The notes: a model not told the origin generated them from the letters alone. 64,000 nucleotides of DNA from Ophiura sarsii (GCA_035610835.1 CM069442.1:1302001-1366000), one strand, 5' to 3'. Counted from the first letter of the stretch, positions 27,901 through 35,376 are shown. Numbers and translations are program-made.

Positions 27901-28365
27901 AGGACGATTCAATAATAGTAATGTTAGTGGGAAATATTATTTCCGCAGTTCCCCTGAACACCTAAATGCTCATAAAAGAAACCGACTGTTAATCGTTTAA
28001 TAACCTTCAAACACTTCTTTTATTCCTCCTTAGTCCTACATGTGGAGATTCTCAGCAAAAACAAGGAAAGGGGAGATCAGACAATTTATGACGTAGAGAT
28101 CATTTCAACATACAAGAACACGATGCACCTCGGGTACCGCGAGTACTTATGGACTCCCAACAGATGCAACTGTCCACGACTGAGACCGGGACGACAGTAT
28201 GTTGTTACAGGGAACCAGCGATATTTTGAGGAGATCGGTGAAAGTAAATTGGTAGTCGACAAGACCAATTTGGTGAACACTTGGAAGGATGGTCTTCACG
28301 ATAAGTGGGACAAAATACAGGCGAACCGGTTGATTTTATGCGAATCGGAGACAAGGACAGAATGA
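792..28365 (+). CDS. ADAMTSL5: ADAMTSL5-like secreted protein (TSP1 - Cys-rich - spacer - Thr linker - NTR), 12 exons
   Basis: Read from genomic DNA as join(792-923, 12360-12532, 14558-14636, 15016-15112, 16324-16448, 22073-22196, 22485-22571, 23278-23441, 24717-24831, 25279-25608, 26671-26733, 28034-28365). This is 1821 nt, or 606 residues plus TGA. All introns are GT-AG and all phases match. Order: hydrophobic signal peptide (about 1-36); RSKR furin-type site (61-64); one TSP1 repeat with WSHWSGW and CSRSCG (75-89); ADAMTS cysteine-rich segments (about 129-243) including CDGVLNS and DGCGICGG; spacer (about 244-365) with a WPGEY motif; Thr/Lys/Arg linker (366-475); NTR domain (about 476-606). 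A single TSP1 plus spacer plus C-terminal NTR, with no protease domain, is known for ADAMTSL5, an extracellular matrix/microfibril-associated protein. At 606 aa it is longer than the roughly 470-480 aa vertebrate form, mainly because of the linker. Expression and exact 5' end are not visible. Confidence 0.9.
986..1347. mobile_element. Degenerate 'cagtggcgtaac' element (hAT-like, old)
   Basis: The left end 'cagtggcgtaacca' matches the ends of the well-preserved hAT-like element at 38207-38689. A poor right end, 'gggtacgcca', lies near 1337-1346. The element is too decayed to define a target duplication. Confidence 0.3.
2130..2275. repeat. Short array of 'ggagtgatttt..actc' units
   Basis: Imperfect repeats of a motif beginning 'ggagtga' and ending 'cactc' occur four to five times. 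They resemble the 'ggagtaaa/tttactcc' array at 63.1-63.9 kb and may be a remnant of a related foldback element. Confidence 0.35.
3439..3978. mobile_element. Mariner-like MITE family M1, degraded copy
   Basis: Begins 'cagtcctcaaaataagtaac' and ends with a decayed inverse, 'gaagttacttgatatag'. The internal sequence aligns with the intact copies at 9273, 25940 and 40810. The right terminus is eroded and no target duplication can be confirmed. Confidence 0.6.
4920..5680. repeat. Minisatellite of 'aaaggtctcaaatg..gataaaggggtcaaatac' type
   Basis: Tandem array of a roughly 19-20-bp motif alternating 'aaaggtctcaaatgttgat' with 'aaaggggtcaaatacacat', forming a roughly 39-bp dimer. It forms the left arm of the internal palindrome, and the inverted partner array lies at about 6780-7200. 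Unit divergence is moderate. Confidence 0.75.
5690..6680. repeat. AT-rich core with 'tttctcgtaa / ttacgagaaac' repeats
   Basis: The centre of the palindrome. It consists of repeated 'ttttacgagaaacaag' motifs followed by A/T runs, with the reverse orientation at the left edge. The period is irregular, roughly 60-120 bp. No coding potential is seen. Confidence 0.6.
6780..7200. repeat. Minisatellite, second arm of the palindrome
   Basis: Contains the same 'aaaggtctcaaatg' and 'ggggtcaaatac' motifs as the left arm. Near 7100-7180 the orientation flips ('tttgacaccttaacgtg'), so the array itself contains a local inversion. Confidence 0.65.
8525..8766. repeat. Dispersed repeat R1 (also inverted at 37655-37895)
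   Basis: Words such as 'ggtggttaaccacc', 'ttttacagac' (as its inverse) and 'gaattgctgccaaaggtgg' recur in reverse orientation at 37655-37895. An open frame runs through 8330-8779, but the second copy does not preserve it, so I treat it as a non-coding repeat. Confidence 0.55.
8935..9212. repeat. Dispersed repeat R2, partial copy
   Basis: Shares 'gggtagggtcggtaggtcgg' at its left and 'tggacaaacaaac' at its right with the full element at 26744-27638. It lacks that element's outer ends, so it is a fragment. Confidence 0.55.
9273..10088. mobile_element. Mariner-like MITE family M1, copy with nested palindrome
   Basis: Ends are 'CAGTCCTCAAAATAAGTAAC' and its inverse 'GTTACTTATCTTGAGGACTG', flanked by TA (9271-9272 and 10089-10090). 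A 142-bp palindromic MITE is nested inside at 9587-9728. No coding sequence. TA target plus CAGT ends suggests mobilisation by a Tc1/mariner transposase. Confidence 0.8.
9587..9728. mobile_element. 142-bp near-perfect palindromic MITE nested in M1
   Basis: Begins 'CAGGGCGATACGATTC' and ends with its exact inverse, flanked by TA on both sides (9585-9586, 9729-9730). The arms meet at 'gtcggaattccgac'. The left arm carries one extra roughly 14-bp duplication of 'agagtgaattt'. It can form one long hairpin. Confidence 0.8.
10130..10163. repeat. Short perfect palindrome 'ctaacatatctaaattag..'
   Basis: 'ctaacatatctaa' is followed directly by 'ttagatatgttag', a 26-bp perfect inverted repeat with no loop. 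Function unknown. Confidence 0.5.
10238..10575. mobile_element. Small inverted-repeat element ('gacacctcattcataa')
   Basis: 'tgacacctcattcataa' near 10238 is inverted as 'tttatgaatgaggtgtc' near 10551-10568. A related single end occurs at about 13332 ('gatacctcattcataaaaa'). Exact ends are not determined. Confidence 0.45.
11836..12049. mobile_element. MITE with internal telomere-like (TTAGGG)n stretch
   Basis: Ends 'GGGTGTTTCCATAA' and its inverse 'TTATGGAAACACCC', with the inverted match continuing through 'ctgaccacca' motifs. The interior has 'ttagggttagggttaggg' and a degenerate second run (11890-11912, 11946-11972). Both flanks contain ACTTTC, a possible but imperfect target duplication. 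Confidence 0.65.
12360..12532 (+). CDS. ADAMTSL5-like exon 2: pro-segment and TSP1 start
   Basis: Acceptor 'tctatgcag'. Encodes residues 45-102. RSKR (61-64) looks like a proprotein-convertase site. WSHWSGW (75-81) is the C-mannosylation-type Trp motif and CSRSCG (84-89) fits the O-fucosylation consensus of TSP1 repeats. Donor AA|GTACGT, phase 2. Confidence 0.9.
12550..12584. promoter_or_regulatory. Intronic hairpin 17 nt downstream of exon 2 donor
   Basis: 'aaacacagatggtg' (12550-12563) and its exact complement (12571-12584) enclose a 7-nt loop. The stem of 14 bp lies just after the 5' splice site of intron 2. It could modulate splicing or be a trace of a small foldback insertion. Confidence 0.4.
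12590..14557 (+). other. Remainder of intron 2
   Basis: Contains a TTAA-type MITE copy (about 13075-13311) and, beside it, a single 'cctcattcataaaaattgag' repeat end (about 13332). The rest (13500-14550) shows nothing I recognise. Confidence 0.6.
13075..13311. mobile_element. TTAA-type MITE (family T1), decayed left end
   Basis: Aligns with copies at 19504-19745, 41935-42166 and 62172-62406. Its right end 'gtggaaagtgttaa' matches the consensus inverted end TTAACACTTTCCACGCGGC. TTAA at the boundary is typical of piggyBac-type insertions. Confidence 0.6.
14558..14636 (+). CDS. ADAMTSL5-like exon 3: end of TSP1 repeat
   Basis: 79 nt completing the split codon from exon 2. Encodes residues up to 128 with ICAGPTHEYSACNVQ, the C-terminal Cys pattern of a TSP1 repeat. 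Acceptor 'attacag', donor CAG|GTAATG, phase 0. Confidence 0.9.
14776..14915. mobile_element. Short 'cagtggcgtaac' element with poly-G, degenerate
   Basis: Left end 'cagtggcgtaactag', then a G run (about 14797-14812), then 'ggttatgccac' as a decayed inverse end. Same family as 38207-38689. It lies in intron 3. Confidence 0.45.
15016..15112 (+). CDS. ADAMTSL5-like exon 4: cysteine-rich region
   Basis: Encodes residues 129-160 with ECPRDTQDFRSTQCSRFN, matching the ADAMTS-family 'DFR..QC..FN' signature after the TSP1 repeat. Acceptor 'ctgttcag', donor G|GTAAGA, phase 1. Confidence 0.9.
15162..16287. mobile_element. M1 MITE copy split by palindrome-array element
   Basis: The interior matches other M1 copies ('gacaaagtgcatttcacat', 'gttgcatagatcac') and the right end is 'ggtaagttacttattaggac'. 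The left terminus is lost. A separate element (15477-15818) interrupts it. Confidence 0.55.
15477..15818. mobile_element. MITE family P carrying 'ccagtatcgNNcgatactgg' array
   Basis: Ends 'aagtgtacttcaggttccag' and 'ctgggacctaaagtacactt' are inverted. Between them are eight or so units of a 20-bp palindrome CCAGTATCG-NN-CGATACTGG spaced about 30-40 bp apart with variable AT-rich spacers. Related copies: 44568-44971, 54652-54865 and about 56093-56165. Confidence 0.75.
16324..16448 (+). CDS. ADAMTSL5-like exon 5: cysteine-rich region
   Basis: Encodes residues 161-202: CDLLCQTLDGL, then LDGTEC, RRGMC and GASC, the Cys spacing of the ADAMTS cysteine-rich domain. Acceptor 'tttgtctag', donor GTG|GTGAGT, phase 0. 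Confidence 0.9.
16850..17282. mobile_element. Foldback element with internal ~135-bp tandem repeat
   Basis: A roughly 50-bp inverted end pair: 'tagcgcaacaagg' on the left against 'actttgttgcactaa' on the right. Inside, 'ctgcaatagctgccagatgt' to 'aaagtaacacagggcagcta' is repeated twice and begins a third time. A truncated relative lies at 22720-22820. Confidence 0.65.
17633..17846. mobile_element. TTAA-bounded MITE ('TTAACCCCCTGGGG')
   Basis: Begins TTAACCCCCTGGGG and ends CTGGGGGTTAA. The interior contains 'ctgattggttaattac' and related words. TTAA at both edges suits piggyBac-type insertion, but TTAA could also be part of the inverted repeat. Confidence 0.6.
17983..19211. mobile_element. 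1.2-kb inverted-repeat element ('GAGCGTGTTTCTACTGGG')
   Basis: Left end GAGCGTGTTTCTACTGGG is mirrored by CCCAGTAGAAACACGCTC at the right. A subterminal hairpin at 17988-18040 repeats the same 'gtttctactggg' motif inverted. 'acggtaa' and 'aacttac' motifs recur near both ends. No transposase frame; family unassigned. Confidence 0.7.
19340..19505 (-). pseudogene. Possible LINE C-terminal tail remnant
   Basis: The - strand frame ends in a Phe-Lys-Lys-Ala-Leu motif that loosely recalls the C-terminal tail of LINE reverse transcriptase proteins. Very short and uncertain. Confidence 0.2.
19504..19745. mobile_element. TTAA-type MITE family T1
   Basis: Starts TTAACACTAAGTTCCACGCGGC and ends 'gccgcgtggagtgtc'. 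The interior matches the copies next to the MCT exon 1 donors (for example 'gacatttttgaaaca'). Confidence 0.6.
20290..21393. mobile_element. 1.1-kb TTAA-bounded element
   Basis: Left TTAAGGGCAGTGTCAACCC, right 'gggttgtcacttcccTTAA', inverted. A CpG-rich patch (about 20480-20620, 'cgcgacgtagacgcg') stands out against the AT-rich surroundings. No long coding frame. Confidence 0.55.
22073..22196 (+). CDS. ADAMTSL5-like exon 6: GCDGVLNS / CGICGG segment
   Basis: Encodes residues 203-243. Contains CDGVLNS, DGCGICGG and an N-H-T N-glycosylation sequon, a highly conserved junction between the cysteine-rich region and spacer in ADAMTS(L) proteins. Acceptor 'catttcacag', donor G|GTGAAT, phase 1. Confidence 0.92.
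22485..22571 (+). CDS. ADAMTSL5-like exon 7: start of spacer
   Basis: Encodes residues 244-272, with Y-T-Y-N-S-I-A-T-I-P-x-G-A-T-D-I-R-I, the typical first strand of the ADAMTS spacer. Acceptor 'ttatgcag', donor G|GTTAGT, phase 1. Confidence 0.92.
   Translation, partial: GITLTTPLLLYHPALLTFVLPISVDSTI
22720..22820. repeat. Truncated copy of the 16850 foldback element
   Basis: Matches the left ~100 bp of the element at 16850 ('tttagcgcaacaaggcc', 'gaggtagcctacagtagacc') and then stops. Lies in intron 7. A pure G run follows at about 22968-22981. Confidence 0.6.
23278..23441 (+). CDS. ADAMTSL5-like exon 8: spacer core
   Basis: Encodes residues 273-327 with LNGDW, WPGEY and a sequon N-G-T. The 'LNG.W.I.WPGEY..AGT...Y.R' pattern is diagnostic for ADAMTS spacers. 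Acceptor 'cacttttcag', donor ATG|GTTAGT, phase 0. Confidence 0.93.
23525..24110. mobile_element. Long foldback element in intron 8
   Basis: 'cagacgacgctggacacggg' at about 23532 reappears inverted as 'tgtccagcgtcgtctg' near 24080. The inverted match extends about 120 bp ('gaacgaggttacgtgatcaa' and its reverse). A block of the centre (about 23815-23930) is shared with the element at 55606-56066. Confidence 0.7.
24717..24831 (+). CDS. ADAMTSL5-like exon 9: end of spacer
   Basis: Encodes residues 328-365, beginning IIFREPNLGVEYEYW, the last strands of the spacer. Acceptor 'catttcag', donor G|GTGAGG, phase 1. Confidence 0.9.
25279..25608 (+). CDS. ADAMTSL5-like exon 10: Thr/Lys/Arg-rich linker
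   Basis: 330 nt, residues 366-475. Contains repeated TTRKPTT units (about 396-440) encoded by a degenerate ~24-bp minisatellite, then a Lys/Arg/Glu-rich stretch. Probably an O-glycosylated, basic, unstructured spacer between spacer domain and NTR. Acceptor 'tcatacag', donor A|GTAAGT, phase 1. Confidence 0.85.
25940..26513. mobile_element. Mariner-like MITE family M1, intact copy (intron 10)
   Basis: 574 bp. Ends 'CAGTCCTCAAAACAAGTAAC' and inverse 'GTTACTTATTTTGAGGACTG', TA at 25938-25939 and 26514-26515. The inverted similarity reaches well over 100 bp into the element. Non-coding. Confidence 0.85.
26671..26733 (+). CDS. ADAMTSL5-like exon 11: start of NTR domain
   Basis: 63 nt, residues 476-496, with KCDKCPKV and SYCISDF, the first cysteines of a netrin-like (NTR) domain. 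Acceptor 'ttcctgtag', donor G|GTAAGA, phase 1. Confidence 0.9.
26744..27638. mobile_element. Inverted-repeat element R2 abutting exon 11 donor
   Basis: Left end 'TAAGGCCAC', A run, then 'tgtttgtttgtcca'. Right end 'tggacaaacaaacaac' then 'ttggccta'. 'ggtagggtcggtaggtcgg' sits inside the left end and 'ggtcggtcggac' inside the right. The left end starts only 10 nt after the exon 11/intron 11 junction. Confidence 0.6.
28034..28365 (+). CDS. ADAMTSL5-like exon 12: NTR domain and stop
   Basis: Terminal coding exon, residues 497-606 then TGA. Has VEILSK, YDVEI, NRCNCPRLRPG and a final LILCESE, the strand and Cys pattern of NTR domains. Acceptor 'cctccttag'. Confidence 0.92.
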
Positions 28366-29684
28366 CTCTATTAATTTATTGGAAGCACAGTTTCATTTGA
28401 TAAAGTGACGTCACCGGTGTTTGACAGTACCCACAATGCATTGCAATATTTCGTTCGTATGCACTGGCAGAGCAGGTTGAGTGACAGTTACGTGACGATA
28501 CTGCATACTGGTAGCGTTCTTGGTAACGCAAAGGCCATGTTAGTGTGATTTCTTCGGATTATCTTATATTCATAACTACCCTAATATATTTTTCTGGAGG
28601 AAAAACAGTTATGGGGGACAACGGTATAGATGCTACATTAGTATCTGACGAACATTTAGGTCTACTTCGTGAATGAAGATTGTTCTCGTCTATAGTGGCA
28701 ATCCCCCCCCCCCCAAAAAAAAAATCACAACACTGCCCCAAAACTTCATACACATCGGCTACTATTAACCTAGCTCCCGGACCCCAACGGTATACGTGGC
28801 ATTTTGAAACTGGTATTCTTTGATATAATTGTTTATACACACACCCATTTGATTGGACTTCATTTGGGGTAGTCATCTTGTAACATAACATGTTTGTACA
28901 TATTCGACCTTCATTTGATGAAGATGGTGGTATCTACTCATTTCTCCAAGTGGCTTGATCCAGACAATCTGCCAGTCTGACCAATTTTGAGCAACAGAGG
29001 GCGCTGCAATATCAAATTAAAAAACCCTCTTGATATTAACGATCGGCGACGAACACTTGTTCCGAAAACTGATACAATGCATTTTCAAATATTCTGGGGA
29101 CAAATCTCTCACTCAATTTAACAAAAGAAAACTGTTTAGAAATGTAAAGTAATTCCAGGCTGATACATCAAATACTAACACAATTGAGGGTGTATCTTTG
29201 ATCAAATAATGTGAAACGCATTTTAGGCCTATACTAATAATATTGAATCAAGTTGAAACGATACATCTGTAAATGTCATAGTCATGTTTTTATCTTTATG
29301 TTATATTGTAGTCATACGAGTTTCTGTCTGATTATATAGCCTACTAATCTTCATCATGTTTATTGAACGCTGTTGTTGACGTGACGATTAAAGGAGGTGT
29401 CCAGCAACCACAACATTGTGCAGAATATGTTAGCAAATTAATCATCGCGACCAAAAGGGCGTAATTATATAGAACAAAACATCATACTAATGACCGTCTA
29501 TTATGGATGAAATAAATGGCTAAAAGTACGCATCATTGGGTTTTTTTTTGGAGGGGGGGGGGGGGGGGGGGGGTGGTGGGGTGGAACTGAAGGGCACTCA
29601 GGGCACTGGAGAGGAGTATACTATATAACATGTTTTCAATTTGATTTGATATTTCCCACAACTGAAACTAATAAAAGCAAGATA
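28366..29684. other. 3' region of ADAMTSL5-like gene, no other gene
   Basis: Likely 3' UTR plus spacer. AATAAA hexamers at 29511-29516 and 29670-29675 are the first clear poly(A)-signal candidates, implying a UTR over 1.1 kb; neither can be proven. A C run then A run at about 28707-28726 and a long G run (29548-29572) are simple sequence. Confidence 0.4.
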
Positions 29685-30473
29685 CAGTCATTACAATAAG
29701 TAACTGACCAGGTAATAAATGTACTCATAACTCTAAATGTATAACTCCTACATAAACATATTGAATTATAAAAATGTTGGAAAATTTCCCTTCTTGAATT
29801 TGAGATATTACACGCTAAGAATGGCTGATTATTAAGGAAGTTACAATCCCAAATGTACTGTCAAGTGGCTGTCCTAAAACCGGCAAACAAAATCGCATGG
29901 TACACGTGGCAAATGTGCCCACGGAACCTACCCAAAGAAGATTTCTTGATGTACCCCATAATCCTTAGCGCCCCTGCTGTACCAGTAGGGCTTATCACCA
30001 AAACAAATAGTGCCACACATGTGTTAAAGTAATTAACAGCTGGAGGTCGTCTGACCTCTACGGTAGTGATGCATGGTGCAGATAGGGTAAATTTGGCCAC
30101 AAATATGAAAGAAGTTGAATCCCATCTAAAACTTGTATTTATAAAAATATAGGGTCTTTAAGAAAATCAAGAAAGGACTGTATTAAAGACACATCAATCA
30201 TATTACTTGCAAAAGGATTTTCTTAAAGACCCTCGTTTAACAACTTTATAAGCATTTCCTTGCACTGTAATGTCGATGGGAACCAGTAGACACTGGTGAC
30301 AGAAATCAGAGGTCATGTGATGAAAGTGAAGTATCCTGGGGTGCATCAAGAAATCTTCTTTGGAACCTACCTATGCCTCCACAAAAAAGGTGTATTGTCA
30401 AATTTTACGGGGGGCTTCCGCCACTGGTTATCACCACATTTATTACCGGGTAAGTTACTTATTGTGATGACTG
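29685..30473. mobile_element. M1 MITE, 'CAGTCAT' subfamily, with internal replacement
   Basis: TA-flanked (29683-29684, 30474-30475). Ends 'CAGTCATTACAATAAGTAAC' and 'GTTACTTATTGTGATGACTG'. The middle (about 29870-30240) is a different repeat, also found at about 58730-58925 ('gttaacagctggagatcgtc'), and contains a further small hairpin element at 30150-30232. Confidence 0.7.
30150..30232. repeat. Small foldback 'gggtctttaagaaaatc'
   Basis: 'agggtctttaagaaaatc' is mirrored by 'gattttcttaaagaccct' 50 bp later. A short hairpin insertion inside the 29685 MITE. Confidence 0.55.
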
Positions 30474-33170
30474 TATACCAACTTGGTGTGGGGAAACAAG
30501 CAATAACGTGGGATAATATAGTGACAAACAGTAACATATATAACGACAAGCAATAAAACATATAACAATAAATCACGGATATGAAGTGGGACAAGCAATA
30601 CAAATTGCTGTTGCTCTCTGAATTTCATCTTTCGTATACACATTGTAAAGCATATAAAGTGAAATGCATAACAATCTGTTCCTGCTGTACATAAACCATA
30701 TATGCATTGAATTTGGTGAAAGCGCAAGAAAGACACTTTAATGATGTTGTGCGTAAAGTTATCATCCTACTTTTTATCATTCATTTTTACGACATTTGAA
30801 ATAAAATTTTCGTTTTTACAACTTAACGACTTTTATCATTACAGAATTACATCCTTTTGGCTGCGTATCTTTTCCGTTTTCGAGATGATTAGCTTGGTTC
30901 CTATATATTATAAAACGGAGTCCCAATGATAAATATCAAAATTTGTGGTACATCTGTTGATTTGACCCTGGTCGACTCGTCCAGAGGTAATTTCGTCCAA
31001 ATGTGAATATCCATTTATATGGTCAATAATGTTATGGTTTAAAGTCTAATACAATGGTAGAGGAGATATTCTAGTAGTAGTAATCAACCACCCTCCCTCT
31101 GAAATATTTAAATCATATCTTAATTAACTCGACCGTAGCCCATTCGTTCCGACTTATCCATGCCCCTATGTTCAGTAATATTAAATTGTTTCTTTTAACT
31201 TACACCCTTCCTTCCTCTGACTCGATCCTAGATGAAAAGGGTCACGCGTTATGAACTCGCCTTCCAATAGGGCGGTGCTGTTACATTTTTTTAGCTTCAT
31301 GCTGTCATTTTCCTCAAATATTTTTAAACCCACAAAAGCTATCTCAACAAATTTGGTATCATTAAAGTAAAGCCCTAATAACAAGCTATCTGCCTGCCAA
31401 AAGGCATTGGTATAGCTAATACAGAAAGGGAGATACAGCTGTTTGATGTTTGGGGACCAGGGGTGGTGCTAGAAGGGGTGCCGCCGGAAAGGGTGCCGCC
31501 TGTACAAACTCAATGGGGATAATCCCATGCTTTGTTCTTTTTACAATAACTAGTCATCCCCTAATGTTACAAACACCATTTTGGTCTCATTTCAAAGGAC
31601 ATTTAGTAGTCTTTACTTAAAAGTATGTGGTTCAACAGAGTTGTCAACTATTTGTAACAACTAATTAATTATGGATAAGACAATGATCATCAGCTTTCTT
31701 CCTATTCGCTACATTGTACATAGTCAACATGACGGGCAACATGAATAATCAGCCTCAATTACCGGATTTATAAAAATGACTATAACAGAAAAAGCTTTCA
31801 ACCTATGATAGCAAGAGTATACATTTTTGGAAAGCTTGTAACGAGAGGAATTCAGAAATGCAGTTTATATCAGGGAAGGATTCATCCTTAAATAAATATT
31901 TCTGAAAATTTTAAAAATATATAAAATAAAAATTGGAGATATTCACTAGCCGGTATAATAACCATACCGACGTAGTAACTTTGACAATTATATATCATCT
32001 AATGGGTAATTTCATGAGGAATTCAAATATGTAAAAAGAATAATGATAGGGGTAGGTATAAAAAATATATGGATCGCAAATTAAAAATTAAAAAACTCTG
32101 ATATTTTTCCGAACATTTCCGATCATACCATTTTAGTTCTTGGTCGTACTATAATTTTAATGGCATATTTGGTTTCCTCATGCAATTTCCCTTTATAAAA
32201 TGTATACTTTTACCACCTCTGGGGGGTATACAAGCAAATATAAATGTGTTAAGTTAAAATCATGTCGCGAAAGCCAAAATCCGTGTGTAACGCGAAAGGA
32301 GGCGAGCTTAAAATACATGACCATATTTATAACATTTTTGTTTCAAATTAAAAGGTTTTGAAAAGTTTTCAAATTTAAATTATTTAAAAAAACAAACAAA
32401 CCCGCCCGCCCGCGAATTTATTAACCGTACACACTTTTGGCCAAACACTGTATAAACGTATTGCTGAACAATGTTCATGTGCTATGCGCTTTACCCACCC
32501 GTCACTCCCCCGCCTCGTGGCATATCCGCCCTCGGGTATTCCACATTTCTTCAATAACCCCGGCCCCTACTTCACAGACTCCATTTACACCCCGTCTCCC
32601 GGCTAATTTCAACCCCAAGGTCTAAATCTTAACCATCTCCCGTACCGTAGCACGGCGTATTTTCCCAGCCCGCTTGTGTGCGCGCGTCTATTTACACGGC
32701 GCACTACGACGCGCTATCTGTTACACGCGCTGACTGCATAGCTACAGTACGCATAGAGATAAACACAAATGGCCCGTAGAAATAGTCTAAAAAACCCTGA
32801 AATTTTGCTCGTTTGCCCATATCTTGGTCAATTCTGTACGGTTTTGGCCATTTATAGCTTATAACCCGTGTCAGGTCATCATCTACATGATCTAGTATCA
32901 GTACAACGTTCGCGACTTTTAAACGCAAAATAAGAGCCTTTTCAGGAAACACACACTTACACACGCCTACGTGCAATCGTCTCCAAACGTGGACGTAGTT
33001 TAGAACTATCCAACCGATGACGGTGTGTATCACATTTTAATCGACATACTTGACTTACTTGACTTGACTTATGGCGGATGATTTTTCCGAACCACAATGC
33101 CACGGCTGTTTGACTGTCCGATTTATAATTAAATTAATGGAATAAAAAAAGATTACATAGTGGCCCAGTT
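30474..33170. other. Intergenic, nothing recognised
   Basis: AT-rich sequence with no conserved frame. 31980-32250 shares a few phrases with 21180-21320 ('aaaatgtatactttta'), so it may be an old repeat. GC-richer 32480-32720 has no gene evidence. Confidence 0.4.
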
Positions 33171-33197
33171 ATGGTTTGACCTGATTTAGGTAGCGCT

Positions 33198-33327
33198 AAT
33201 GAATACGAGTATACGGTGAAAATTTCACGAAAATTGTAGGAGCCATTTTTAAAATTATCGGCATTTTCTAATGAATACGAGTATACGGTGAAAATTGTAG
33301 GAGCCATTTTTAAAATTATCGGCATTT
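33198..33327. repeat. Two-copy ~70-bp tandem repeat
   Basis: 'aatgaatacgagtatacggt' to 'attatcggcattttct' occurs twice in direct order. The first copy has a small insertion ('tttcacgaaaa'). Confidence 0.7.
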
Positions 33328-33890
33328 TCTCCTTAACACACATTTTACATGTAACTCTATGGGAAATGTGGCCGATGAGGGCGCTATTATTGTAAATAAT
33401 AATATTCAAAGCTCTATTTCTCAGAAATGGCACCAACAAATGTTCTGAAATTTCTATAAAAGATGGCCAGAATGTTCGGGCAAATTATATGGGATCAAAC
33501 AGCCGTGATGCCTCTCCAGATCTTCCTTTCCAACATAGCTGTCTTGATTTCTTCCACCTGCAGTCCTGTATCACGTTTTAGTATGTCAATGTAGGTCAGG
33601 ACTGGTATACCACGCTTTCTTACTCCGTGCTTTGGAATCCAATGTATGAGTTTGTGTACAAGCTCCTTGGACCCCCTGAAGCAGTATCCAGCAAATCTTG
33701 CTCTGCGTTCTCTGATCTTGTTCGAGACTTTTGGCATGTCCCCATACAGGTCCTTATTTGTCACATACTGACTCCAGTTGAACACAAATCTTAGCATCTT
33801 AGTGTAGCATCCTTCCAGCCAGTTGTTTACCAAGCTTTGGGGTGACTGTCCATGCCTCGCATCAATAAAAGAGGACTGATTCTACTGTAG

Positions 33891-34628
33891 CTATGAACAG
33901 TCTTTCTTTGAGCTTTCTGGATAGTGATTTAGCCTTCCGTAACTGACTAAGTTTGCCACAAGCTCTCTATGCAGCTGCTTTGCGTGTTTTGATGTCCTTT
34001 CAGTACTGTTCATCCAGGCTCCAAGGTATTTGAAGTCCTCCACTTTATCAAGGCGCATGCCTTCGCTTGTGATGATTACAGGTTCTTGCGTCTGGTTGAA
34101 GGACACGTACTTCGTCTTTGCAGCGTTCATTTTGAGCCCAACTCTGCCCACTGAAGTCTCCACTCTGTTAAGTAGTGATTGCGCTTGTGACACTTCCTCA
34201 GACAACAGTGCAATGTCGTCAGCAAAGTCTAAGTCAGTTAATACGGTTGGTCCTATTCTTCTGCTGCTTCTTTTTCTTAGGTGGAATCTTAGCTCTTCTT
34301 CTCTGCCATCTAATGGCCTCTCTAGAGCATAGTCAAAAGCAATGACAAAGAGATATGGAGCCAGGGTGTCTCCTTGTAGTACTCCAGCCAGTATCTCAAA
34401 CACTTCTGTTTCTCCATCTGGGGATATAGCCTTTGCCTTGGTGTCTTTGTATATATCTGCTATCGCATTTGTAAGCTGATCAGGTACACCATAGGCTTTC
34501 AATATTTGCAGCAATCGTCCCCTATGTACTGTGTCAAACGCTTTCTTGAAGTCGATAAAGGTTATGATGGTTGGCAGGTTATTTGATCTTAGGGAATAAT
34601 ATTCCCTCAATAATTCTTCGGAGGGCAA
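33891..34628 (-). pseudogene. Reverse transcriptase segment of the LINE
   Basis: A 245-codon uninterrupted stretch containing the RT palm. FADDIAL holds the catalytic Asp pair, and GVLQGDTLAP the conserved Gly-Gln motif. It lacks an N-terminal RT part, which lies in other frames upstream (34630-34990, with NQNGFRVGRTT). Confidence 0.85.
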
Positions 34629-35118
34629 ATATATGACCTACAGTGGTACGGCCTACTCTGAAGCCATTTTGATTAGCTCTTAGGTGGACGTCGAGCTCCG
34701 GTCTAACTCTGTTGCGTATTATCTTGTTGTGTAGATTGGCAACAATTGAACTCGGGCTTATTCCACGGTAGTTGCCCCCAAGCTGAGATCACCTGATTTC
34801 GGTATTGGTACTATGTTGAGAATGGACCACTGCTCTGGCTTTTTCCCGTTCAACAATTAAGGCATCATTGCAGAAGTCAAGAATGATGTTATCCAAATCA
34901 CATCTTTTGAGCATTTCAGGGGTAATACCATCTTCCCCACAGCTTTCCCCCTCTACTAGTGCCTTCTTAGCCTTCTCATATTCCTCCAAGTCAAAGGTTC
35001 CTACTTTAATGTTGAGATTCTATAGTATTGGAGCAATTTCCTCATCCTCATTACTTATATGTGGTGGGCTCCCAAGTAGATTTTTGGAGTGAAAATAAGC
35101 ATACTCAACAAAACAAAA

Positions 35119-35376
35119 CTAATTACTGTACAAATGGGTTTTAAGAGCTTTTTTAAAAATGGCTACAGATGGAGACTCTCTGATGTGAATTGGGAGGTCA
35201 TTCCAGATGGAGGGGGCAGTGTAATAAAATGTCCTACGTTCAGCAGACTGTAGGAGCTTGGTGGTTTTATGAATAGTTAGACGGGTGGTGTCTGATGCTG
35301 AACGCAGGTTAGGACGAGCAGGTGATAGATGGTGAGCGTTAAAGCGATGTAACTGGGTGCCATATGGTTGAGGCAT
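35119..35376 (-). pseudogene. C-terminal tail of a second, different LINE
   Basis: 85 codons with RRTFYYTAPSIWNDLP and FKKALKTHLYSN, the usual C-terminal signature of CR1/Jockey-like LINE proteins ('..G..LWN.LP..IR....FK..LK..L'). A 5'-truncated insertion inside the older LINE. Confidence 0.65.

Noticed and set aside
28559..28891. 110-codon open frame on the - strand
   Set aside because: No recognisable motif; runs through poly-C/poly-A sequence in the probable 3' UTR.
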